This document shows, piece by piece, positions 38,139 to 53,077 of a stretch of 64,000 nucleotides of DNA. The notes under the pieces are model-generated. The model did not search any database. It saw nothing but the letters and a program-made list of their open reading frames with translations, and had not been told where the DNA came from. Numbering within the stretch: the stretch's first letter is position 1; each line of letters opens with the position of its first letter. Source of the DNA: Druceiella hillmani. Lineage: Eukaryota > Arthropoda > Insecta > Lepidoptera > Hepialidae. The stretch is taken from assembly GCA_039881145.1 (NCBI GenBank), contig JAYKKI010000006.1, positions 9,122,501 to 9,186,500 on the forward strand, given 5' to 3'. A program made the position numbers and the translations under genes.

Positions 38139-38975
38139 ACATGTGTATGAATTAAGAGTAGATTAAAGCAAAGGCACAACAGCGACGCGGAAAAGGGAAG
38201 GCAGAAGGATAGTTGATAGAAGGGATTTCAATCTGCTGGTATGATAAGTGATATGAAACGAGCTTTCGAACACAGACTATGAGGCACACTTTGTATATTT
38301 GCGTTTGTGTCATTTCATAATCCTGTGAAATATATAGTAGAAGATTCTTTATGGAATTAAATAAAACTTTTAGATATTAACACTAAGTATTTTTTTAAAA
38401 CGTAATTAAAAGTTGTGGTTAGATAGGCATTCATATCGGATACATGAAGGTATAACGGGTTTATGTAAAATATTATATTTTATTTTATGTTTCTGTGAAG
38501 GGAAAAAAACAAACACAAACTATTTGAAATACTCTACGAAATAAGTTTGTGTACCAACATTTCCACAAAGAATAAAGAAAAATAAATACATTTATAATAT
38601 GCACGTATACATGCTTAGCATACAAGATGTAAATTGCGTCGGTCACGAAAATTAAATCATTTAAATCGTGATCGAAGGTCAGGTATATGATTAAGTTTTT
38701 AAAATTGACAATATATTGACATCATACAGTTCTAAAGTCTTCCCGATTTAAAGAACAATGTCCATTTAGATTAAAATAATAAACGTCTCCATAATTAACA
38801 AAAAACAGCAGTAGAGTTTGAAATTTGAGTAATTCGGTTGGACACTTCATGATTTATATTCTTTATTTTCGACTAACGCTGATTTTTGAAGAATTTATTA
38901 CGACTAAAATCATTTACTTCAGAACGATAGGATCTTATTTTTGGTAACAAGTATAATGCCATAGCCATCAATCAA

Positions 38976-39133
38976 CACAATTAAATAAAACTACGTGATG
39001 TAGTACTATTTCCACTTTCTTTAAGTTCTTTATCACGACCTAGGTTTCGTTTTATTGCAACATCTTTAGGTGGGCTATTAGCAAATATCTTAGCTAATAG
39101 TCCACCTGAATCACGTAGTTTCATTTAATTGTG
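38976..39133. mobile_element. Small inverted-repeat-bounded element (MITE-like)
   Basis: The termini 38976-38999 and 39110-39133 are 24-base inverted repeats with one mismatch (CACAATTAAATAAAACTACG at the left end). Inside is a second inverted pair, AGGTGGGCTATTAGC near 39069 and GCTAATAGTCCACCT near 39092. The segment 39005-39085 is the second copy of the repeat found at 19825-19900 beside the LINE relic. Total length is 158 bp. No clear target-site duplication flanks it. Confidence 0.6.
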
Positions 39134-39439
39134 AATAATGAATTTCTACAAAATTAACGCCAAATATATCCAACATTAATTAACCGTTAAAGTAAATCAG
39201 CCACATATATATTCGACAAATGTTTCTGACTACTGGTTGATAACCGAAAGTCAGAATCAGTAAACTGTGATTTCATTGGATTAATCAAAATACTCCATTT
39301 ACTAGACCATTAACTCTTTGGATATTGGATATAGAATGTGCATTTAGTATATAAATGCAGAAAGACATTTTTTGATACTGTTAGGGGAGAACATTTGCAG
39401 ATAATCAGCACATATTCATAAATGATAGAATACATTGAT

Positions 39440-39965
39440 TTAACTGTATTATATTAGATCAATGGGCAAAAACACCACTTTGATATATACCTGCCATGAG
39501 GCTAGTCCATTTTGAATAATTTCAACAAACTTTGGTTCGTTTTATGATCGCCAAGATAGAAGTTGATTATAATAGAATAAATGATTTGAACCAGTGTATC
39601 AAAACGTCAAAGTTCATAGAGTTAAAGTATCACTGAAGTCTGGTAATATCAAAATGGATATTTTGATATTACCCGTCGTAAGGCGCACATATTCAGTATA
39701 TTAGATTAATTAAAACAGAAAAAATGGACAAGAACACTACTTTGAGGCACACCAACCCTAAAGCTAGTCCATTTTGAATAATTTCCACAAACTTTGGTTC
39801 TTTGTACGATCACCAAGATAGAAGTTGATTATAATAGAATAAATAATTTGAATCGACATATCAAAACGTCAAAGTCCATAGAGTTAAAGCAGCACTAAGT
39901 CTGATAATATCAGAATTGATATTTTTAAATTATCCGTCGTAAGGCGCACATATCCAGTTGCAGTG
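39440..39965. repeat. Tandem duplication, two units of about 260 bp
   Basis: Copies begin near 39440 and 39700. They share GCTAGTCCATTTTGAATAAT, AGATAGAAGTTGATTATAAT, TCAAAACGTCAAAG and CGTCGTAAGGCGCACATAT. By eye they are about 85 percent identical. Coding content is not apparent on either strand. Confidence 0.85.
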
Positions 39966-42960
39966 CAGTTGAGTTAGTTAAACCCAGATTTAAGAGGTCT
40001 CTGTGTTTCTTGGAAACTAAAAAGTTAAAAACACACTATCCTTTCTAAGAGTTTTGATAGCAGTGGTAAAATTAGTATTAGGTTTAAAATCTTTGGTGTG
40101 ATTTGAGAAAATATTATATATTAAGAAATTTATAAAACTTTTTCCATTCACAAGGGAATGCGGAGATTTTGTCCAGAATACGAGGATGAACAAGAGTATT
40201 TTTACAAATATTGCGGACGGGATAGTAACCTGCTGTTTAGTAAAATTTTAAAGCTAGCGCAAATTTTCTGAGAACTGGGCTAAATTTTTTTCCTACGTAA
40301 TTGTCCATGAAAACATTTCCATGATTATGCTTTATCTAACCATTCTCAGATACAAATCAAGTATTTCTGCTTTTAAATAAACTTCGATGAAATATTTTTC
40401 CAGAATAGTAATTTTCTACTATTCTGGAATTATTTCTTCTTTTAAAATTATAATGGCCCCATCTAGAGATTTAAATTCATTCTTGACTCTTGTCTCTTGC
40501 TTTAAATTTTTTTCAATGAATTTCTTCGTCTTAACTTTTATTTTCAAAAAGGTTTTATGCGGGCTTTCAAGCATGGATTCTAAATAAAGAATATATTTTA
40601 TAACAAATGTGACGTGCTGCGTGCAAAAAGATTGCAGTGGGTGCGTTTCGATGTGACCTAAAATGGATAGTCATGGATCTAGTTCAATACGAATTAAAAA
40701 ATGTAAATATTTACATTTCTTTATAGCTCGTATAGATATTATGTAGTTTGAAAATGATAAGAATTTACTCGGTTATATTTAGTTGGTCCCCGGTCAAGTT
40801 CATGGCTCCATTTCATAAAAATATCAAGCTTCACAATTTATTTTTGGAAATCTCCAAAAAAATCGATTCATGAAAACACGATGCTTATGTTTTAATGATT
40901 AGTTAATTTCATAGTTAACAAATCATATACAATGCCCAGCAGATCGGCAGTGCATTAATGCATTACACGAAAAAAAAGGAAAACAAAAAATAATTTAATT
41001 TCTATTATTATTTTGCTCACTGATAACACTACGTGAAGTTTGCGCATACCTATCATTATCATCTTTGCATGAAATTTTTCCATACCTGTCTTTAAAATAT
41101 GACTGAATTAAAAGTAAATTTTTTAATTCGTACATTAAAACTTTTTACGGATTTACTCGGGAAATACGATTGATTAGTGAAATATGATGAAATCAATCAT
41201 ACGTGATTAAATGTATTTGTAAATGTATTTTTGGTTTGTTCCTTCAAAACATATTGGCTATTTTATTTTTAGAAATGGGTGGGTGCACCATCTCATCAGT
41301 AAAGTACAGTTTCGTGCAAAATTAATTTGGACCAGGAGAAACCTGCGTTTGGGGACGTGGCTTACTCGGGCGGCGCGCGTTGAAGTTATGGTGTTTTCAC
41401 TTTTTTTTTAATATTAGCAATCAAAGAAAAATTTTGTAGGAAAAAGACAAAGGAATATTTTTGGTAAATACATATCTACCTAGATAAGATGAATTTTATT
41501 TGATACAAAGCCCGGTACAAAAGTAGTATAAGCAGTATAAGCAAAAAAGAATTCGCGTTTTCTTTATTAAATATGATTGTACAAAAATGCACGTAAAATC
41601 TTTAATTGTCAATTGGTATCAAATAAGAACTCTGATTTAAAATTTTAAATATTCAATAATATCCTCAATTAACTATTAGGAATATAGCTGATTAGCAGTC
41701 GTAGCAGACACAGTCAAACTTTGAAAAGGCAATCCTCGCGGATCAGAAAGTAGGAAGTGTCCATCAAAACATTTACATGATTATGTGACATGTCGGTAAA
41801 CTAAAAGTTGATTAGAATTATTATGTGACTCATCGTTGATGACCTACCGCGTTATTTAAAATTTTTGAGGAACACCTCATGACATTACCATTGTTCTTAA
41901 GAAACTTTTTCTCGTTAATTAGACATGTCTAAAATATATATTTCAAATTATGATTATTAACAGAGAAGAAAATTTAAAATATTGATCTTGCTTTTGAGCA
42001 TAAAGTTATATCTATCGTAGCAACATCCAAAGTAGAAATATGGAACTAAAAATAAAATCCCAGTATTTCCCAAACCCAATCACTTCAAACGATAAAGAGT
42101 CGTGCAAGAATTCATCAAATTAAATTAAATTTTCAGGTTTTTTAAGAACAAAAAATTCACGTCAAATTTTGATTTCTTCGACCGTGCGACTTTTTGACTT
42201 TTTTTTTGGAGTTTATATTGGAGTTTACTCCTTAAGAATCGATTTTTATACACAGCACCCGGTATGAACTTGTGTGAGGAGTAAAATCAGAAATTAAAAA
42301 TGCATTAAAAAATGCAAAAGGGTATTAACAAATGCAACCATTAGGTGGTCTCTCTGCGCATCTTTAGAGTAACTATCAATATGTTTATTTGGTGTTTTCT
42401 TAGGGCATAATCGCAATGTCGAAGTGTGACATACGTAGTTTACTATCGTTCGCTTATATTAAGATGTAATCATTAAATGTGCGAATATTTGGTGTCTTCT
42501 ACCCTACAAAATTAAAAAGCATCTTTTAATTTTAACTTCTTAGTTTGATGTTACTAAGAGTATTTAAATTTTTTTTATGAATTTGATCTTGTTCATTATT
42601 GTTTCAATTGAAAATAATTATATTGCCAGCATTTTTTTATTCAACAATTTTGCATTTACATTTTTGATATTTGTATGTATATTTAGTGTTAACTATTTTA
42701 TATATTCCAGCAACAGTGTTAACTATTTTATATAATCCAAAGACAACCGTACGTAATGAGAAATTCCACTCACTCGTCGGCAATGACACGCATAATTTTT
42801 TTTAAATTCTCTCATCCGCGTATTTATACTTAAAAGATTTATATAATATTAAAGTGCATATTAAGGCAAGTACTCGGCTTGAAGTGAAATGTAGAAGTAT
42901 GATAAAAGATGTAAAAGTTCAAATAACTAAATTGATTAACTTCTGCAACGGATTTTCTTG
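39966..42960. other. Gene-free AT-rich DNA
   Basis: No supported gene. It contains a short direct duplication near 42688-42735 (GTTAACTATTTTATATA twice). The frames at 40387-40587 and 41223-41411 have no motifs. Confidence 0.45.
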
Positions 42961-43300
42961 ACGCGTTTATATAAAATCTAACACACAAGAGAAAGAAAGC
43001 GACATACAAAAGCCAATGCAGAGCGCTGCGACAGAGATGAACAATCGAAGAGCCAGACAAAACAAACCACGATGGATCCCGCTCCTCGTGCTCCATGGCT
43101 GCAAATAAAATCGGGCCGAGCGTGCTGCTATCTTTTTTTTTTTGGCCATTGTAGGATGAGGAGCTATTGCGAGTGCCGCACTGGATGAAGACGTGACATG
43201 CATGCCTCAACGCTTGTGCATCATAATTGCCTGATGTGTCGCATAGCGCGACGATAGCCGTCGTTTACGGCGTACTGACTTCATCCTCCAGTTCCATTAT
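42961..43300. other. GC-richer island of unknown nature
   Basis: Markedly more G+C than the surroundings, with a TATATAAA-like box near 42968 and two overlapping minus-strand open frames (42839-43210 and 42967-43203) in different phases. Neither frame has a recognisable domain. An old LTR or SINE is the likeliest explanation, but no boundary or second copy is visible. Confidence 0.3.
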
Positions 43301-44030
43301 TTGATTGCTTCAGCAGAAATTATCTTGTATTACTTGAGATCGTCTTGAGTTCTGTTATTTTATTATGGTCGTCGAAATAATCTTGTGTTTTATTATTACA
43401 TGGTTATGGTGACAATATACTCTCCATAATTAAATAAACGACCTCTCACAGAAAAGACTTGAGCCAATTTTAATTTTATTTAAACGAACTTTTAGAAAAA
43501 GTTTGTTGTGAATTGTAACCAAAATTATTTCCTTGTATATATCTACTGAGATATTGATAAACGGACTTAGATCTAGTCTAACAGTAAAGGACGAGAGTAC
43601 AATTGGCTGCCAAGTGAAAGGATTCGAAGACCAAAACATCATAATGAGATGAGATTTAAAATCAAGATTTCTAACCACAGTATCTTTAAATACCGAAAAA
43701 AATAGTAGGAAAGGGACTTTGTAGTTATATTAGCCACCATGTTGTTTTTTTACTGAATGAGTATTAAAAGTTTTCCTGGTCTGGCTCCAATTCAGAGAGA
43801 ATTTGAATCCTAACCAAATTAAAAAGAGATCGATTTTGAAATAAACATCATTAAAGCAATACAAGTAATTGAGTAATAAAAGAATGTTTAATTAACTATT
43901 GTTTCCAAAAACTAATATCGCTAATAGATTTACGGAGAGAAATCAAGGGATTTCGAATAAATCTACATGTAATTTAAACAAGACTAAAAGGTAAATAACT
44001 CTTAAGATTTTGCAAAAATGTGAAAAAATA

Positions 44031-44139
44031 TTTGGGACAGTACTTACAAATTGAGACAGGACAGGACAGACAAATTTTATATTACAAATTGGGACAGGAC
44101 AGACATTTGGGACAGGACAGACAAATTTTATATTACAAT
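44031..44139. repeat. Small minisatellite
   Basis: The block GGGACAGGACAGACAAATTT followed by TATATTACAA is repeated with short and long variants two to three times, giving the GACAG/GGACA-rich tract. Confidence 0.85.
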
Positions 44140-47130
44140 GTGGTACTCTCAAGTTGAGTTGCTATTAATTGTTGCTAAACACGCTGAACGATGTAGTGCA
44201 TAAACGATATACAATAAATTATAAATCCCAGCAGCAGCGGGTCGTTGGTCTGCCTCGTACGTACGCAACGTCTAATATATCATCATGTGTTTTCATTTTA
44301 TTATTTTGTTCATGGAAATTTGCTATGAAACTGGTTTATGCTTTATTTTATTTGAAAAGACGCGTTACGACTTTTAGGTAAATTATATTTATGTTTTATT
44401 TTTAATTTTGCTTAAACCGCTCCATAAACTTCCGCGAAAAGTTGGTGAGTGATAAGAGATTAGTAATATTGACATATTTCAATAGTGACAACAAGTTCAA
44501 CTTTCGGTAACGAGGCTTGAATTAGCAGTCAATAGGTAAAATATAAATGTGTGTTGGTGGAAACTACAAATAATTCTTTATTTTGGCCATTACCAACTGT
44601 GTTTTAACTATTCTTATATTGGTCAAAGTTATAAATTAAAAAATATACCTTCGTTTCTAGATCAGTATTTGGATTATGTGACATCATTTAAATATATTTT
44701 TGGTTGGCTCCTAAAATGACTTCGTTTTCTCGTAATACCTTTAATTATATAGAAACTTATTAAACGTATTTGATAGATATATACGAAAACATGTCAATAC
44801 GTTTAGTTGAGAAATAGTGGTCAAAAATAAAACAAAAAACAATAAAATTTATCGAATAAAACTCTTGCACACTTGCTTCAAATGTTTCGGTAAGTGCGGG
44901 AAGCAACACACGATCTCTCATAATTACAGATGTACTCTTTGCGATACAAATACGTGTTAGTTCCAAAGATCCAAAGAAGCAAATATATGAAACGTGAAAA
45001 GTAAAAACTGTGCACGAAAAAAAGGGCAAGGCTCAAAATATTAAATTTATTTAAATAAAATAACAGAAAACCAAAGAAAAAAAATTATAAGCATGAATCA
45101 TGGGATGGAAAAAAGCAGTCTTGAAATTATGAAAGTCAAAAAATCACTGAAAATAAAAATCACATTTAAGTGAAAAGAATGTGCAAAAATATACTAAAGC
45201 ATTCAAACGTAACATAAGATAAAAAAAGAATCTTTGGAAAATGCTAGAATATGTCAGTCTGAATGTGTGGTATTTGTACCAATGAAGGGGCATGGAAAAA
45301 GAAAATATGCTGAGGAGAACAAAAGAGTTTAATGTTTGATTTATTACTTAAAGGTTCAAAATTAATGACTCAGATTATTTAGAAACATGTTTCGAAACAC
45401 TCTTGACAACAAAAGGTGAAATGTTTTAAATTGAAAACAACAAGCAACTTCATATCCTGACATAATAAATACCGATACCAACTTACGATGCTCCTTCAAT
45501 GCGTTTTGCAAAGGAACGCCAAGACCTTAAAAGATTTTTGGAAACATTACGCATTAAAGAGTCGTATTATAATGATTAACAGCTAAAAAAATTATTACCA
45601 GAATGGAGACAGCCTATTTCTATGAGGTATTAAAAAAGACCCGGCCAAAAATAAGCTACGTTTAAAACTGGAAAAATAACTGAGATAGATTATTTGAATC
45701 ATGGAGTAAAAACAACAGACAAAATTGTAGCAGAAAAAAAGATAAATAAATTGAAAGAACTACATTTTGCAATAGATCTACAGGCCATATTGATAGCTCC
45801 AAAATAAAAAATAACGTAGTTTGTGTTTCAAAACGAAATTTAAAGTTCACGTTCAAATAAACATTTTTCAATTTAAAGTATAAAGCTTTGTTCTGCTATT
45901 TGTATAACGAATCAGGTCTAAGTCATAAAGATTTTGCGCGAAATTAATAGAAGAAAATATTCACTCAAGATTAACTCTGTTGAACCCACCAAAGCAATTA
46001 AAGAGAATGAGGATATTTATGTACCTGCAGAGAAACAGATATTTATATTCCTACAGATCTACAAGGAAAACACGTATCCACAATACTTATTCTAGGTATA
46101 TTTAAACCACAATTTTTTTTAAAGTCTCCGTGAGGTCCTATTATATCAGAGTTTTTATCTTGCTAATGATGATGCTAAAGTTACAGATTCAAGACTTATA
46201 TTATAAACCGTGACATATATTTTGAACTAACACTTTTGATTAGTGGATAATTTTAATACAAAGAAATTATTTGTCAGTGACGAGTGTACTAATTTACAAA
46301 ATTTATACAATAACAGGTAGAAAATAAACACGAAAAATTTTAAAATATTTTATAATTGAAGAACACTTTACCTAAAGACTATCTTCAGTATTATAATAAC
46401 TGTCTTTATGATTGAAATGTTAAGACCGAAGAAAATAATTTCAAGAAGTAATGTTAGTTTGTTTAAACTTATTTTCACTATTTTTAATGCAAAATAATTA
46501 TTTACGTAAAATAATATTTCATTTACTACGTTCTTAAAACGGACTAAATTTTTTTAAATAATTTCTCCTTACCCTTAAAGATTTATAAACGAATACAGAT
46601 TTATAACCTAGTATATATTGTCGTGGAAATTTGTGACTGTGAATTGTTAATAGCCATGAAGATTTAAAATGAAAAACGTGGAGTACAATTTCCCCTAAGC
46701 CATTAAAAATTTTATAGCAGCACAAATGTTGTGACATCTTTGAAATATATTATCTATTACATGAGCTCTACGTTTTTCGTTTCAGATCTAACAAATATTT
46801 TCGTAGCTATTAAAAATTCACAATCACATATTTTGCAAGAAAATACGTATGCGGTTATAAATCTGTGTCGGGTTTTGAAATTTCACGAGGCAAGGAAAAA
46901 TTATTTTAAATTTTTCTTCCGTTTTAAAAATGTGGTAAATTAAAAAGTATGTTTTTACGTAAATAATAATTATCTTCTTTTTAGTTTTGTATATGTGAAT
47001 ATTTGCAATCTATTTTAAATATCATGATAATGATAATATTGAGTTCTTTAATTCAAATGTATTTCTTTATGTACATTAACAGTAAAAAACTCAACACAAA
47101 TAAAAAAATCAACTTGCGCCCCACAAAAAG
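44140..47130. other. Gene-poor DNA with a possible decayed coding relic
   Basis: No intact gene. Around 45655-45810 the plus strand is open for about 50 codons (includes EIDYLNHGVKTTDKIVAEKK), and neighbouring frames give further coding-like pieces (for example RFAKERQDLKRFLETLRIKE near 45500-45560) interrupted by stops. This may be a dead transposon, but I cannot name the family. Confidence 0.25.
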
Positions 47131-47345
47131 GATTTTAATACAAGGCTGCGGCTCATGACGGACGCTGCGGTGATCTGGTTTCGATTCCCGGCTATTTGTC
47201 AAACGAGCAGTCGCAGACCAGTGACGGGCAGCGGCAGCGCCATTGATGAGAGGCGTGGTGATCATAAACGCTGCATGTGGTTATTGTCATACGTGATGCT
47301 CATAATTGGAGAGATATATGTCTGATAGCGGACTGAAACAGGCTG
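47131..47345 (+). repeat. Possible tRNA-related SINE fragment
   Basis: A GC-richer patch containing GGTTTCGATTCCCGG at 47177-47191, similar to a tRNA B-box (GGTTCGANTCC), preceded about 35 bases upstream by GCGGCTCATGACGGA, a weak A-box candidate. No cloverleaf can be formed with confidence and no 3' tail is clear. Confidence 0.2.
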
Positions 47346-47664
47346 TTGACTCAATGTTTTGTTGTAAAAAAATGACAGGACATGGAAATAATATATAGAA
47401 AATGAAATAATAAAAGGGACGTAAACATTTTTGCTAATATTAATATTCCTCTACATTAACTTGACGTTAAAGAAAATTTTATAATCATAACACTACACAC
47501 TGTAATATATGTACATGAAATAAAACCGTAGTTGGGATAAATTCTCTATTTTCTTATTTCTGAAATTGTTCCCATACAATTTATTTTTTACCATGAATGA
47601 TTTGTTACACTTTTGTCCCTATGTTTTTTCTCACTAAATATTTAAATCATAAATTATTTTTTAA

Positions 47665-47706
47665 TGTATAATACATTAAAAAATCATATTTTTAATGTAT
47701 TATACA
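47665..47706. other. Perfect 18-bp inverted repeat
   Basis: The arms 47665-47682 (TGTATAATACATTAAAAA) and 47689-47706 are exact reverse complements with a 6-nt loop. A partial third copy (ATAATACATTAAAAAATCAT) follows at about 47737. Confidence 0.85.
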
Positions 47707-47803
47707 ATAGTATTAAAATATAAAGTATATAGATATAATACATTAAAAAATCATATTAGGAATACAAATTTTTTAAAAATAATTAATTTAATGTTTTTTA
47801 TAC

Positions 47804-47850
47804 GACGAATGGTTTCAACATGCAATTTGTTCATGTTGAAATCATTCGTC
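47804..47850. other. 19-bp hairpin
   Basis: GACGAATGGTTTCAACATG pairs with 47832-47850 with a single G-U position around a 9-nt loop. It lies 100 bp from the AT-rich inverted repeat at 47665. Confidence 0.8.
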
Positions 47851-51052
<3,202 letters not shown>

Positions 51053-51963
51053 AATGTATACAATAAATATATCTCAAACAAATAACCCGCTTGTTTTTCG
51101 TCAGGAGTTCAGGAGTGCGTTTACCACAAAAACATGCTGTCGCCACAAAGAAACAAACGAATAGGTGATTACATAAAGTTGATTACAATTTGATTAGAGG
51201 AGGGAGACTAACAATCAGTTGATGAGATTCTTTTTTCATATATAAGTTGAATGGTATTAAACGACACTGTCATCTATGAAATATTTTGAAAAATTGTTAT
51301 CGTTGCTAAGCTAGTTATGTTTGCATAATTACATTTTAATCCCATCATTACCCAGACGTGACTGACGTCAACCAACTCACGGACGTACCATTCAATCTCT
51401 GCTCACGTTTCTGTGCTTTATTAGCTGACAGGTTGCGTCCGGATACAGTGGTGTGCCGTCAATATTACTGCTGGCGCCTATTTGGTTGAATTGAGTGGGA
51501 TGTTAAGATACCTGTAGAATCCATATATTTTATTCTCATATTTAACACTTAATTTCAAAGACGGAGATCTTTACCATTGTATTGTAATGCACATGTGATA
51601 TTCCGTAGGCGATGTACAGAAAACATAAGTTTTGAAAATTTTGATTTTGGCGTATCTGTGGTGTATTGACCGAATATTTGTAATTTGTTTTCATTATTAA
51701 TCAATTGGGCATCAAATGAAATTCAAAGAATTACAAATGACGATATGACCAAAAATATCACAAGAGTGGAATAAAGCCTTAATAAAACAAATATTCGTAT
51801 TGATTTCTCGAAACGATTTTGACACAGACGTATTTAGAATTTTGAGATATTCAAGCATACATTAACGCTCTTGCCATGTAAACATTTTATTTCTAAATAA
51901 ATATATTTCTATAAATTTATTTCTTCATATGTAGTAATTCAAATCTAGAATACTATAGAATTC

Positions 51964-52052
<89 letters not shown>
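51964..52052. repeat. TA-TG-TA compound microsatellite
   Basis: (TA)n, then (TG)n of about 12 units, then (TA)n. Confidence 0.95.
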
Positions 52053-52054
<2 letters not shown>

Positions 52055-52630
52055 CTATAAACATATTTAAATATATATGTATTATATTTCAAAAATTTAT
52101 TGTTGAGATTAAATATGTAATAATGTAAATTATATAATCTGCTTTAATTGTTCTATCGTCTTTAACATATCTAATTTATTGAAATAAATATTATTAACAA
52201 ATGACTAAGTTATTTACAAATTGGGAATATAAATTGAAATAATAATAGTTAGTTATGATTGCAATAATAGTTATGATAGCCATAAACCGTTATTTGTGAA
52301 CATCCACTAGAAAAAAATTAATACTATTTTAATATATTCATCGTCAAGAATACAAATGAAAAAGTGCTTCATTTTATATTTTGATAATGAATCGTTACTG
52401 AATTGAACACATGCCTTTATACGTAGCTTTGCACGCGTGAAATATCCACATAGTGTCTAAATCCTTATTAGTCCATCACACCTAAAAAACTTGACAAATT
52501 GTTTAGGCATAATTCATGATTCGAATTAAAAAGTTTACACCAAACTGCATAATTATTGCGGGATGACTTTTGATGCTCCAAACAATTTTGTAAAAATTTA
52601 CTATAAATTACCCCTCACAAAAAAAAGGAA

Positions 52631-52632
<2 letters not shown>

Positions 52633-52683
<51 letters not shown>

Positions 52684-52685
52684 TA
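52633..52685. repeat. TA microsatellite at the left edge of the retrotransposon
   Basis: (TA)n running directly into the TGTAAAC start of the 5' LTR. A matching TA run follows the 3' LTR at 57627, so the element appears to have inserted within one TA tract. Confidence 0.9.
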
Positions 52686-53039
52686 TGTAAACGAAGTGAG
52701 TGACACATCATTCAGCATGAAGTTTGCATATGAGCTATGCTAACTATCACTTGGACATGTCGCCACGCCACGATAGAAAAATAGGTTATGTTCTTAGAAA
52801 CGATCAATGAATTATAATATGATATAGTATAATATTTTAATACTTAATTGATACGAACTAGTGAAGCAATAGCTTTAAATGTTGTTTCTCTTTTCAGGTG
52901 AGTTTGTGATTAATTAACGTTATAAATTGTTTTGTAAAAGTGTAAACATTTGTTTATGTAATAAATCTCTTTTCAGAGCAACTCAATGCTATAGTTTTAC
53001 TGTTCACCATATTATCAAAGGATAAGAATTAGAAACACA
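52686..53039 (+). repeat. 5' LTR
   Basis: Begins TGTAAACGAAGTGAG and ends GAAACACA, obeying the TG...CA rule, 354 bp. It matches 57273-57626 with about nine substitutions. An AATAAA lies near its 3' end (TAATAAATCTC at about 52959). The exact right boundary is uncertain by a few bases because the next bases (TTATA) also match at the other LTR. Confidence 0.9.
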
Positions 53040-53077
53040 TTATAAAACAACATTTGTACAGCTAATTCCCAAGAATA

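Noticed and set aside
37973..38155. IYIYIY-rich open frames over TA repeats (also 50928-51146 and 60317-60523)
   Set aside because: Artefacts of translating TA microsatellites.
42839..43210. Two overlapping minus-strand frames of 123 and 78 codons
   Set aside because: They occupy different phases of one GC-rich patch, and neither has a domain or a signal sequence I can defend.
51351..51482. Forty-codon cysteine-containing open stretch with an upstream CCCAG and a TGGCGCC word
   Set aside because: No good donor, no second exon and no known pattern. TGGCGCC alone is not enough to call a primer-binding site.
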